A stretch of 64,000 nucleotides of DNA from NCBI GenBank assembly GCA_963712565.1, contig CAVQIP010000033.1, forward strand, positions 1 through 64,000, written 5' to 3'. Every line of letters begins with the position of its first letter. Within the stretch, counting starts at the first letter, position 1. Positions 25,593 through 33,663 of this stretch are shown in pieces. Under the pieces are notes generated by a model that saw nothing but the letters and a program-made list of their open reading frames with translations, did not search any database and was not told the origin of the DNA. The stretch comes from VAZQ01 sp963712565 (GTDB taxonomy: Bacteria > Pseudomonadota > Alphaproteobacteria > Rhizobiales > Xanthobacteraceae). The position numbers and the translations under genes were made by a program.

Positions 25593-27208
25593 TCAAACTC
25601 GACCTGTCAGATATCCAAGGCAATATTCATCGGTCTTATGGGCGCTTCGGCTTTCCGCACACGCGTCATTTTTTCTTCAATATTGCGGATGCTGTTGCCG
25701 GTCGCCATTTCGTGCAGGGCGTTCGGCCACGTGTTACGACCGCCGAGCCCTGGGGCCGGGTCGCGACATCCAGCGGCCACTTGGAGATACAAAAGCCACC
25801 AATCACGCTCAATATAGGTTTCACTTTCCTCGGGCTTCTGGCACTGGGGCTTCCGACCCGCACGTTGCGGCTGCTTCCCGACGAATTCATAGAAGGGATG
25901 CGTTCGCGCGCCAGGATCTTGGGTGACGTCGACGCGAGTGGGCCGGAGAACTGGAATCCGATTTGGCGTTGTCCATCTAATGAGCCATCGGGCCAGGTCC
26001 ACATTTGGGTGTCATTGAATGTTGGAGCCAAACCCGATGGCTCGCCGCTCAACGTCCTTGACGAGTGGACATGTTGGCTCGAGGAACTCGCCGCACACGG
26101 TGTGACGCTGCTGGCCGGACATGGCGCCGACGGGGCGGGCAAGTGGCAGGATACAGCCGCGTTGATGCAGGCCGCCCCCGATGGCACGATGGTGACGCTG
26201 GCGAGAGAGCATTTCGGCTTCAGGGACGGCATCAGCGACCCGGTGTTCCGGGGGCAGTTCGAGGCTGATGCAGAGCGCCTCGCGGTGATCGGGGCTGGCA
26301 AGATCTCGGAAGGCCGCTACCGGCAGGACAAAAGTTGGTCAGCCCTCGAGCCAGGCGAATTCATCCTCGGTCATGTCGATGAGGGTCAGGAGTTTCCGGT
26401 TGCGACCGAGCCGTCGAACTTCGCCCGCAACGGGACGTTCATGGTTCTGCGCAAGCTGCGGCAGGACGTCGAGGCTTTCGACCGCGAAATCCGGCGGCTG
26501 GCGGAGATCTGGAAACGGCACACCGGCGTCACCGATGACGAGGAGGCCTCCGAGACTGTTTGTGCAAAGATGGTCGGGCGGTGGCGGTCCGGCATCCCGC
26601 TCGCTGTGGCCCCGACCTGGGCGGAACATCAAGAGATGATGGCAAAATGGGCGGATTGCTTTGCGCTCGTGTTGCGCAAGCCGCGTGACAGCAAGGAGCA
26701 GCAGCGCCTCGACGATTTTGCCAAGATGTTGAGGGGATTTCGCTATGGCGACGATCTCGACGGCGCCAAGTGTCCGTTCGGCGCCCACATCCGGCGCGGC
26801 AATCCACGGGACATGCTCGACCCGCTGTTGAGCGCGACCGAAGGCGCGAGCACCCTCACCAATCGCCGCCGCCTGCTTCGGCGCGGGCTTCCTTACCAAG
26901 ACCCCGATGGCGAACGGGGCGTGCTATTCATGGGGATCTGTTCGAGCCTGTTTCGGCAGTTCGAATTCATCCAGCAACAATGGATCAACTATGGCCTCGA
27001 CTTCGAGGCCGGCAACGACACGTGTCCGTTGACCGGCAGCCGTGCCCAATCCGATAAGTACGTCATCCCCGCTGGGCCCGCGAACGGCACTCCGTTCATT
27101 GCCGCAGGATTACCAGAGTTCGTGACGACGCGCGGCGGCGACTATTTTTTCCTGCCGAGCACGAGCGCGATCCGGATGATCGCAATGGGCACAGTCGATC
27201 CCACCTGA
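25589..27208 (+). CDS. DyP-type heme peroxidase
   Basis: 539-residue dye-decolorizing peroxidase family protein. The distal signature GXXDG appears as FGFRDGISDP with catalytic Asp213, and the proximal heme ligand His400 is in FGAHIRRGNPRD. LFMGICSSLFRQFEFIQQQW and the C-terminal GGDYFFLPS also fit the family. There is no Tat or Sec signal, so it is cytoplasmic, and it is longer than bacterial A/B types, closer to the C/D group. The start is the ATG at 25589, overlapping the previous stop and preceded by CGGAG. The family uses H2O2 to oxidise bulky substrates; here it is physically coupled to a P450 and two unknown proteins. Confidence 0.9.
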   Translation: MIKLDLSDIQGNIHRSYGRFGFPHTRHFFFNIADAVAGRHFVQGVRPRVTTAEPWGRVATSSGHLEIQKPPITLNIGFTFLGLLALGLPTRTLRLLPDEFIEGMRSRARILGDVDASGPENWNPIWRCPSNEPSGQVHIWVSLNVGAKPDGSPLNVLDEWTCWLEELAAHGVTLLAGHGADGAGKWQDTAALMQAAPDGTMVTLAREHFGFRDGISDPVFRGQFEADAERLAVIGAGKISEGRYRQDKSWSALEPGEFILGHVDEGQEFPVATEPSNFARNGTFMVLRKLRQDVEAFDREIRRLAEIWKRHTGVTDDEEASETVCAKMVGRWRSGIPLAVAPTWAEHQEMMAKWADCFALVLRKPRDSKEQQRLDDFAKMLRGFRYGDDLDGAKCPFGAHIRRGNPRDMLDPLLSATEGASTLTNRRRLLRRGLPYQDPDGERGVLFMGICSSLFRQFEFIQQQWINYGLDFEAGNDTCPLTGSRAQSDKYVIPAGPANGTPFIAAGLPEFVTTRGGDYFFLPSTSAIRMIAMGTVDPT

Positions 27209-27700
27209 ACGACACTGCGCTCTAACAAACAACGGCCCTGTGGGCCATGCTGCCGCTGCGCGGCTTGCGCATCGACTAGCCGCGCCTGACAAATTTCAGA
27301 CGGTTCTACAGGTTGTTGCGATTTCGTCGAGCCACATGAACCGCACCATTCTGGTGGTCGGCGTTGCGCTCGGCGCAACGGCGCTCATGAACGCATAGCG
27401 AGAAGGGAGAACGAGGAAACTCGGGATCACGCGACGAACGGCGGCCAGCGTGCCGGCGGGTGCTCCCGGCGCGGCCCGCGGCGTCATGGGGAGCCGGAGC
27501 CAGGAGCCGGGGGCAGGCAAGGCCCTGAGCCACAAAGGTTTTCCGGCGCCAGGGGCGCCCGGCACGGGCGCCACGGGTGCGCCTTGGGGCCGGCAATAGA
27601 GTACCACTCCGGCCCCGGCGCAGATTCTTGCCGCCGATTTTGAACCTCGGCGCCCCCTCATCCGACTAACGAATCGGGACAAGGGGATAAGGGGGCTATC
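27209..27700. other. Intergenic region after the DyP gene
   Basis: No full-length gene. A short hairpin GGCCC-TGT-GGGCC occurs near 27233-27245, soon after the DyP stop, without a T-run. A 20-codon ORF lies at 27336-27398. Base composition becomes richer in G and C from here on. Confidence 0.45.
27336..27398 (+). CDS. Possible 20-residue hydrophobic leader-like peptide
   Basis: The ORF encodes MNRTILVVGVALGATALMNA and then TAG. It looks like an isolated signal peptide. The same frame stays open after the TAG for about 65 codons (Gly/Ala/Pro-rich), so it may be the head of a small exported protein cut by a stop codon. No clear ribosome site. Weak evidence. Confidence 0.25.
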   Translation: MNRTILVVGVALGATALMNA

Positions 27701-28468
27701 ATGAACACGTTCTGCCGCTTTGCGACTGCCGCCGCCGTGGTCATCGCCGCGAGCGCCTTCGCCACGCAAGCATCCGCCAATCCATTCGGCTGGCTCGGTC
27801 TCGGCTACTCGCCGACCGACAACGGCAACCAGGTCCGGGCCGACCTGCGGCGCGTGACCGTCGAATATCCGAGCAACGAGACGCCGGGCACGATCGTCGT
27901 CGATACGGCGAACACCTACCTCTACTACGTTCTCCCCGGCGGCAAGGCGATCCGCTACGGCATCGGCGTCGGCCGTGAAGGCTTCACCTGGTCGGGCGTG
28001 AAGACCGTCGAGCGCAAGGCCGAGTGGCCGGACTGGACGCCGCCGCCGGAGATGATCGCCCGCTCGCCCTATCTGCCGCGCTTCATGGCCGGCGGCGCGA
28101 CCAATCCGCTCGGCGCGCGCGCCATGTATCTCAGCGGCACGTTCTACCGCATCCACGGCACCAACGCCCCTTCGACCATCGGCAGCCGCGCGACCGCCGG
28201 ATGCATCCGCATGGTGAACGACGACGTGATCGACCTCTACGACCGCGTCAAGGTCGGCACCAAGGTCGTGGTAATGCCTGCCGCCGAGCGTTCCAGCCGC
28301 AGCCGGGTTCAGCTTGTTCCGCTGACCATCGCGCGCAGTCCACGCTTCCCCGCAGCATCTCCCCCGATGCCACGCCGGTCCTGCCGCAAGGCAGGGCCGG
28401 CGTTCGACGTGAGCAGGCTTGCGCGGCGCGAGGGGCCCCCAGGGTATTTCCTCCACGCGTCGTCATAG
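27701..28468 (+). CDS. L,D-transpeptidase (YkuD family), secreted
   Basis: 255 residues with a signal peptide (AAAVVIAASAFATQASA). The YkuD domain (about residues 64-192) has the active-site pattern YRIHGTN (His152) ... SRATAGCIRMVNDD (Cys168), and the substrate-side strands TIVVDTANTYLYYVLPGGK and RYGIGVGREGFTW. Such enzymes make 3-3 cross-links in peptidoglycan or attach proteins to it. The C-terminal 55 residues are low-complexity and basic and may not be conserved. The gene stands alone, and GGGGG/AAGGGG runs precede the ATG at 27701. Confidence 0.92.
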   Translation: MNTFCRFATAAAVVIAASAFATQASANPFGWLGLGYSPTDNGNQVRADLRRVTVEYPSNETPGTIVVDTANTYLYYVLPGGKAIRYGIGVGREGFTWSGVKTVERKAEWPDWTPPPEMIARSPYLPRFMAGGATNPLGARAMYLSGTFYRIHGTNAPSTIGSRATAGCIRMVNDDVIDLYDRVKVGTKVVVMPAAERSSRSRVQLVPLTIARSPRFPAASPPMPRRSCRKAGPAFDVSRLARREGPPGYFLHASS

Positions 28469-28590
28469 AATTTTGCTATCGCTGCCGCCGAGACCCAGGG
28501 CGCGGCCGTCCCCCATTCTGCGGCCGTCGCGCATTCAACGATCCGCCCCGGCGCCGATCCATGCTACACTCGGTCTCGCACAGGTGAGCC

Positions 28591-29085
28591 ATGCGTGAAA
28601 GCGGCATCCAGACCTGGGTGAAGCTCCTTTGCGGCGGGCTCGGCGTCGCCGCCTTCACCTTCGCCGCGCCGATCGTCTGGCAGAAGATTTCTCACCGCAG
28701 CGTCGGCCCCGATCATGTCGTCGCCGCGCTGCGCGTCGAGGACGGCGTGCTCCTGCTGCTGGTGAGAAACAACAGCGACGAGCCGCTGGACCTGGTCGCG
28801 GCCGACATCGAGATCGGCGGAGTGGGCAAGCCCGCGGAGGAATTCGGCGCCTACCCCGCGCCGTCGCACCTCTACGAGGTCGACTCGCGCTCGGCCGCGG
28901 AGCTGACCCAGCGCGACGGCCGGCTGTTCGTCAAACTCAAGATCGCACAGGCGATCGAGCCGGGGCAGGTCGATCAGTTCGGATTCAGGATCAAGGGACC
29001 CGCCGGCGCGCTGACGCCGGCGGCCGGCTCCTTGAGCGGAAAAATCACCGACGTCAGGGGGAATGTCTATCGGGTGAAATACTAG
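28591..29085 (+). CDS. Hypothetical membrane-anchored protein
   Basis: 164 residues. One N-terminal membrane helix (WVKLLCGGLGVAAFTFAAPI) precedes a soluble part of beta-strand character (ALRVEDGVLLLLVRNNSDEP, QVDQFGFRIKG, KITDVRGNVYRVKY) that may form a small beta-sandwich outside the membrane. No family recognised. Codon use matches its neighbours. It is followed by a MITE-like element. Confidence 0.65.
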   Translation: MRESGIQTWVKLLCGGLGVAAFTFAAPIVWQKISHRSVGPDHVVAALRVEDGVLLLLVRNNSDEPLDLVAADIEIGGVGKPAEEFGAYPAPSHLYEVDSRSAAELTQRDGRLFVKLKIAQAIEPGQVDQFGFRIKGPAGALTPAAGSLSGKITDVRGNVYRVKY

Positions 29086-29114
29086 AACGGCTTCAGTTAG
29101 CCGAAGACGGCAAA

Positions 29115-29297
29115 CTCGGTCTGCTCCCTCTCCCATTGGGAGAGGGGTGGGGTGAGGGGTTAAGGTCTCTCGATCGCTTCGAACCCCCTCACCCCACCCC
29201 TCTCCCCAACCGAAGTCGGATATATCCGACTTCGACCAGCTTAAAGTGCCGAACTCGGGCAAGCCCGAGTTCGGATGGGGAGAGGGAGCGCACCGAG
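29115..29297. repeat. MITE-like palindromic element, copy 1
   Basis: 183 bp bounded by inverted termini CTCGGTCTGCTCCC and GGGAGCGCACCGAG. Inside are a hairpin (CCCTCTCCCA/TTGGGAGAGGG), a long inverted repeat (GAGAGGGGTGGGGTGAGGGG with its complement at 29185-29208), and two short palindromes around AGTCGGATATATCCGACT and ACTCGGGCAAGCCCGAGT. A second element with the same termini is at 30975-31098, and related pieces lie at 35724-36060. It has no coding content. Confidence 0.7.
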
Positions 29298-29369
29298 ATC
29301 GCGACCCGATCGGTGAACCAGACGCGATTCAATTCCACGACAATGGTGAGTCCGTTCTGGAGGTGTCGC

Positions 29370-30935
29370 ATGCGGATGATCTGGGTACTGGCGGCGACCG
29401 CAACCTCGCTGCTGTCGCCGCTCCCGGCGCAGGCCTTCGACCGGTGCGATCGATTGTTCGCGGCACCCGAGGAGCTGCGCGAGTTTCTCATCGAGCGCGG
29501 CGTCCGCGGCGCGGCAATGAAATATTTCGAGCAGGCGCGCGCCATGCGGCTGGAGACCGCGCAAGCCGGAGGCCGGCTGTTCCCCGCCGCCACCTTCGAG
29601 CAAGGCCGGCCGGTCATCGTCTATCCCGCGGCTTTTCCGCCGCTGGTATGCCGGCTGGCGCTGGCGACCTTCCTCGTCCTCGACGGCGAACCGGGCCCGG
29701 CGGGGGAAGCAGCGCGCGACGCCGGCGGCTGCATCACCGCCGGACGGCCGCGTGACGCTTGCCTTGCGGACTACGCGCGCGACCTGGAGCGGCGCTACCG
29801 CGCGAGCTTCGCGGCCCAGGACGAGCAAGGGCAAAAGCTGGCGTACGGTTTGGCGACCGACGCGCTCGCGCAGATCGCCAGGCACGAATACGCGCATCAT
29901 TTGCTGGGTCACGCAGAACGGATCCGGTCGGGCCGCCTCGCCCGCATCGACGCGGAGTTCGAAGCCGACTTCTACGCCTTGCTGAACGGGATCCAGGGCG
30001 GGGAAACGGCGGGGGCGATGTACTACTTCTTCGACGCGCTGGCCGAGATGGAGGAGCACGCCGAGGCGTTGAAGAGCCCGGACTACGAGAGCGGCGATTG
30101 CCGCGCCAGGAACGTCGAGGACATCATCCCGCTGTTCGGCATTGCGCCCAGCGTGCTGCTCGACGCCGTGCGCGGCGGCGGCGGCTTTCGAACCCCGACC
30201 CCGGATATCGCCCTCGGGGCGATCGCCCAGGAGCTGGCGCGAACGGGCCCGCCCAGCCCGAGCGCCAAGTCGTGCGGGCGGCTGGCGCAGGTCGTGCTGC
30301 GCGAAGCCCATGCCGAGCTCACCAGCCTGGTCGCGCTCGCGGCTGAATACGCGGACGTTCTACCCGCCACACCGGGAGCCACGGACCTCGCGGACGGTTT
30401 GGGGCTGAGCGCGCCCGAGGTGTTCAAGCTCATCGATCGCCTGCAGGCGGCCTCGCAGGACCTTACGCACCTGAAGGGCCTCGCCGCGCGCGCGCTGTCG
30501 ATCCTGGTCATGCGGGTCGGCTATGGCGGCGCGACCGCGGAGGTGTCGCAGCTGCTCGACCGCGCGGTGCAATCCTCGGTGGACGACATCCTCGCCAGCG
30601 ACTATGGCCGCATGCTCAAGGTCAAGGCGTTGAACATTCTCTACGACGCCCCCGATCGGCCGCTCGCGGCGCGCATGGACGAGGCGCAGCCCCTGTTCGA
30701 GACGTCGGTCACGCTGCTGCCGGAGGCCTCCGAAGGCTGGATGAATTTGGCCTACATCGCGTTCGCCAAGGGCGACTGCGCCAAGGCCGCGGAGCTCGCG
30801 GACCAATCCGTGCGCACCGGGTCCGACAGCGTGCGCGACACGGCGGAGGCGGTTCGCGACCGCATGCGCGAGATTGCAAGCTCGGGGCGGTGCGCCGAAG
30901 AGGCGAAGGACTTCGCCAGCACGTTCGGGCGCTAA
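29370..30935 (+). CDS. Secreted HExxH metallopeptidase-like protein with helical repeats
   Basis: 521 residues from the ATG at 29370 (GGAGG seven bases upstream). Signal peptide LAATATSLLSPLPAQA. The zinc-protease motif is ARHEYAHHLLGH (His172, Glu173, His176) followed by IDAEFEADFYALL, which supplies the third ligand as in M48-type gluzincins. The C-terminal part (about 290-520) is helical with TPR-like features (EGWMNLAYIAFAKGDCAKAAELA). Six or more cysteines suggest disulphides. This layout recalls BepA-type periplasmic proteases with a TPR domain, but overall similarity is low, so activity is inferred from the motif. It is flanked by MITE-like elements on both sides. Confidence 0.7.
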   Translation: MRMIWVLAATATSLLSPLPAQAFDRCDRLFAAPEELREFLIERGVRGAAMKYFEQARAMRLETAQAGGRLFPAATFEQGRPVIVYPAAFPPLVCRLALATFLVLDGEPGPAGEAARDAGGCITAGRPRDACLADYARDLERRYRASFAAQDEQGQKLAYGLATDALAQIARHEYAHHLLGHAERIRSGRLARIDAEFEADFYALLNGIQGGETAGAMYYFFDALAEMEEHAEALKSPDYESGDCRARNVEDIIPLFGIAPSVLLDAVRGGGGFRTPTPDIALGAIAQELARTGPPSPSAKSCGRLAQVVLREAHAELTSLVALAAEYADVLPATPGATDLADGLGLSAPEVFKLIDRLQAASQDLTHLKGLAARALSILVMRVGYGGATAEVSQLLDRAVQSSVDDILASDYGRMLKVKALNILYDAPDRPLAARMDEAQPLFETSVTLLPEASEGWMNLAYIAFAKGDCAKAAELADQSVRTGSDSVRDTAEAVRDRMREIASSGRCAEEAKDFASTFGR

Positions 30936-30974
30936 AAGCGCATCTCAGTGAATGGGATCAGTGCGAGCCGCAAA

Positions 30975-31098
30975 CTCGGTCTGCTCCCCCCCTTGCGGGG
31001 GAGGGCTGGGGGGGGTGGTGCGTTGGCCATACTGGTGCGTCAATCGCACGACCCCCACCCCCAACCCCTCCCCGCAAGGGGGAGGGGAGCGCACCGAG
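30975..31098. repeat. MITE-like palindromic element, copy 2
   Basis: 124 bp with the same inverted ends as the 29115 element (CTCGGTCTGCTCCC / GAGCGCACCGAG), an internal hairpin CTCCCCC-CCTTGC-GGGGGAG, and a complementary C-rich arm ending CCCCGCAAGGGGGAGGGG. Intergenic, between the HExxH protein and the acid phosphatase genes. Confidence 0.7.
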
Positions 31099-31202
31099 CG
31101 CGCGGCCACGGAGTCTCGCCGACGGGCGCCGTTCCCGTATCAGCCACCTGTGATTCCGAGTACTGGCGTTCAGCACGGCATCCCGGCACGATCGGGCAAG
31201 GC

Positions 31203-32507
31203 ATGGCGAATCCGACGCGGACATTGGGAGGGCTGCTGCCGGCGGCGCTGATCGCGGCCGCGCTGGCCGCCGACGGCGCGACCGCGGCCGAGCATGAACT
31301 GGTGTCGGCCGTGATCGTCAGCCGGCACGGCGTGCGCTCGCCGACCGCCACGCGCCCGCCGCTTGCGACCATCGCCGCCGATCCGTGGCCGGCGTGGCCG
31401 GTGCCGCCCGGCTTCCTGACGCCGCGGGGCGCGGAGCTCGCCCGCTTGCTCGGCGCCTATTATCGCGACTATTACGCCGGCCGCGGCCTTGTGCCCGCGC
31501 AGGGTTGTCCGCCGCCGGGCGACATCTTCGCCTGGGCCGACGTCGACCAGCGCACGCGGGCGACCGCCGAGGCATTGCTCGCGGGAATGTTTCCGGACTG
31601 CGGTCTCGCGCCCGGCCACCTCGCAGGCGCGAAGGTCGATCCGCTGTTTCATCCAACACGCGCCGGCATCTGCCGGATCGATCCGGCGCGCGCCCGGCAG
31701 GCCGTGCTCGATCGTGTCGGCGGCAGCTTCGCGACCGTGATCTCGCGCTATCGCGGCGAGCTCGCCGCGATGCAATCGGTGCTGAAATGCTGCGGACCGG
31801 CGCTGTGTCGCGCATCGAGTGCAACGGCGTCATGCACACTCGACGATCTGCCGACCGCAATCGCCGGCTCCGGCGACCGCCTGCGCCTGTCCGGGCCGAT
31901 CGCGATCGGATCGACCGCGGCAGAGGTGTTTCTGCTGGAATACGCGCAAGGTTTGCCGGAGCGCGAGGTGGCGTGGGGACGGGCCGCGACGCCGGCGGCC
32001 CTGCGCCCGCTGCTCAAGCTCCACACCCTGCAATTCGATCTGATGCAACGCACGCCCTACCTCGCCGCCCGGCAGGGATCGGCGCTGGTGCATCGGGTGG
32101 TCGCGGCGATGCGGCGCTCGATCGAGACCGGCGCCGAGGCCGACCCGCCGGCCGGGCGCAAGCTCACGCTGCTGGTTGGACACGACACCAATCTCGCCAA
32201 TATCGGCGGGATGCTCGGGCTGCATTGGACGTTGCCGTCCTATCTCCCGGACGAGACGCCGCCCGCGGGCGCGCTGCATTTCGAACTGCTGCGCGAGCGC
32301 CCGACCGGCGCCTATGCGGTGCGGGTCGGATACATCGCCCAGACCCTCGACCAGATGCGGCAAGGGACACGGCTCGATCGCGCCCACCCGCCGGAGCAGG
32401 CAACCGTCGCCATCGCAGGGTGCGGCGCGAGCGAGACCTGCGCGTGGACCACGTTCGAGGCGCTCGCCGGCAAAGCCATCGACCGCGCCTGCGTCGGCGC
32501 GCAATAG
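31203..32507 (+). CDS. Histidine acid phosphatase (AppA/Agp-like), secreted
   Basis: 434 residues with a signal peptide (LLPAALIAAALAADGATA). Branch-2 histidine phosphatase: the nucleophile motif SRHGVRSPT (His42) and the proton-donor motif VGHDTNLANIGG (His327, Asp328) are both intact. VDQRTRATAEALLAG is the conserved arginine region. Periplasmic members hydrolyse sugar phosphates or phytate; the exact substrate cannot be told. Cysteine pairs in the mature part suggest disulphides. It stands alone downstream of a MITE-like element. Confidence 0.9.
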   Translation: MANPTRTLGGLLPAALIAAALAADGATAAEHELVSAVIVSRHGVRSPTATRPPLATIAADPWPAWPVPPGFLTPRGAELARLLGAYYRDYYAGRGLVPAQGCPPPGDIFAWADVDQRTRATAEALLAGMFPDCGLAPGHLAGAKVDPLFHPTRAGICRIDPARARQAVLDRVGGSFATVISRYRGELAAMQSVLKCCGPALCRASSATASCTLDDLPTAIAGSGDRLRLSGPIAIGSTAAEVFLLEYAQGLPEREVAWGRAATPAALRPLLKLHTLQFDLMQRTPYLAARQGSALVHRVVAAMRRSIETGAEADPPAGRKLTLLVGHDTNLANIGGMLGLHWTLPSYLPDETPPAGALHFELLRERPTGAYAVRVGYIAQTLDQMRQGTRLDRAHPPEQATVAIAGCGASETCAWTTFEALAGKAIDRACVGAQ

Positions 32508-32547
32508 CGGCAGATGGCCGGCGCCCCGCGCGCCAAGGTCCCCAGAT

Positions 32548-32859
32548 CTACGCCTTGACTTCGCTGATCTGGATGATGGGCTGGGTGTCGGTGTAGTTCG
32601 GGATGTCGGCGAGGATCACCGGCGCGTGCGGCGCGAAGGCGCTCTGAAAGGCCTCCGTCGAGTCGAAATAGAGGTGACACATCGCGACGTAAGTCGCGGG
32701 CGCCCCGGGCGCGCCGCCGGCGATGCCCTGGTCGATCGCAACGCGCTTGCAGGCGGCGCCGAGCTTCTGCTGGACCATGGGCATGTGCTTGTCGAGGTAA
32801 TAGGCCATGTCGAACTTGCAGCCCGCCGTGTTGGGATAGAACACGCTCACCTTGACCAT
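32548..32859 (-). CDS. EthD family small protein
   Basis: 103-residue dimeric alpha/beta-barrel type protein: VSVFYPNTAGCKFDMAYYLD, HMPMVQQKLG and a C-terminal PIIQISEVKA strand. EthD-family proteins accompany oxidative degradation systems and include small isomerase or lyase-like enzymes. The ATG at 32859 has AGGAGG upstream. Divergent from the carboxymuconolactone decarboxylase-like gene, which again points to aromatic or cyclic-compound catabolism. Specific activity unknown. Confidence 0.85.
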   Translation of the reverse strand: MVKVSVFYPNTAGCKFDMAYYLDKHMPMVQQKLGAACKRVAIDQGIAGGAPGAPATYVAMCHLYFDSTEAFQSAFAPHAPVILADIPNYTDTQPIIQISEVKA

Positions 32860-33099
32860 TTGCGTCCTCCTGGCTTGGATCGTGGCGGCCGGCGTCCGGA
32901 TTGCCGGCGATCACGATGCGCCGATCCGGACCCGACGGCAACGCAGAAATGCGCGCGCAATTCGCGCCCAAGGGCCGCGACCGAACGCGCAGCCGATATG
33001 TGCCAGCGTGCCTTGCACTGCGTGACCGCCTGACATAGCGAAGAGGCCGACCCCGGTAACGAGCGGCCGTGCGGGCCTTCAGCCGAGAGGGAGGACGAC

Positions 33100-33495
33100 A
33101 TGAACGACGACCGCTACCGGCGCGGCAAAGAGGTGCGCGAATCCGTGCTCGGTCAGGCCCACGCGGCGCGCACCGCCAAGAACCGCACCCCGTTCAACGC
33201 CGATTTCCAGGACTTCCTGATGGAATATGCCTGGGGCGGCATCTGGGCCCGCCCCGGGCTCGACCGCAAGACCCGCAGCATGATCACCATCGCCATGCTG
33301 GTCGGCATGGGCAAGCTCGACGAGTTGAAGCTGCATATCCGCGCAACGCGAAATACCGGCGTGAGCCGCGACGAGGTCAAGGAGCTGCTGATGCATGCGG
33401 CGATCTATTGCGGCGTCCCCGCCGCCTTCGGCGCCTTCCAGATCGCGGCGCAGATTTTCGACGAGATCGACAAGGAAGCGGCGGCGAACGCGTGA
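33100..33495 (+). CDS. Carboxymuconolactone decarboxylase family protein
   Basis: 131 residues matching the PcaC type: GKEVRESVLGQAH at the start, FMEYAWGGIWARPGLDRKTR in the middle (written here DFLMEYAWG), then SMITIAMLVGMGKLDELKLH and VKELLMHAAIYCGVPAAFGA. It lacks the CxxC of AhpD-type members, so a decarboxylase or isomerase-like role on a lactone in an aromatic pathway is the better guess. GGAGG precedes the ATG at 33100. No other protocatechuate genes are present, so it may serve a different ring-degradation route. Confidence 0.88.
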   Translation: MNDDRYRRGKEVRESVLGQAHAARTAKNRTPFNADFQDFLMEYAWGGIWARPGLDRKTRSMITIAMLVGMGKLDELKLHIRATRNTGVSRDEVKELLMHAAIYCGVPAAFGAFQIAAQIFDEIDKEAAANA

Positions 33496-33525
33496 TGGGG
33501 ATGGCTCAACCGGCGCATCGCGCCT

Positions 33526-33644
33526 TGTCATGCCGCGCGCGCAAGCGGGGCATCCGGCAACCGTGCGGAGCCGATCGAGAATGAGGGTGCGCCTTTCATC
33601 CGGTTCAGCGATGACGGGATCGTCCGCTTGCGCGGACGATGACA
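33526..33644. repeat. Palindromic intergenic element (MITE-like)
   Basis: The ends are imperfect inverted repeats: TGTCATGCCGCGCGCGCAAG at the left and CTTGCGCGGACGATGACA at the right. It lies between the carboxymuconolactone decarboxylase-like and LLM oxidoreductase genes. Similar in design to the element at 49786-49876 but not the same sequence. Confidence 0.5.
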
Positions 33645-33663
33645 ACCGGGGGGCGATCGACCC

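Noticed and set aside
27296..28456. 386-codon minus-strand frame over the L,D-transpeptidase gene
   Set aside because: Shadow of the real gene and of GC-rich intergenic sequence; no recognisable protein features.
28629..29369. N-terminal extension of the HExxH protein gene by 247 codons
   Set aside because: The extension overlaps another gene and a MITE-like repeat; the ATG at 29370 has a strong ribosome site and a signal peptide.
29100..31100. CRISPR array suggested by repeated GC-rich blocks
   Set aside because: The blocks are palindromic elements with inverted ends, not evenly spaced direct repeats with unique spacers, and no cas genes are present in the window.
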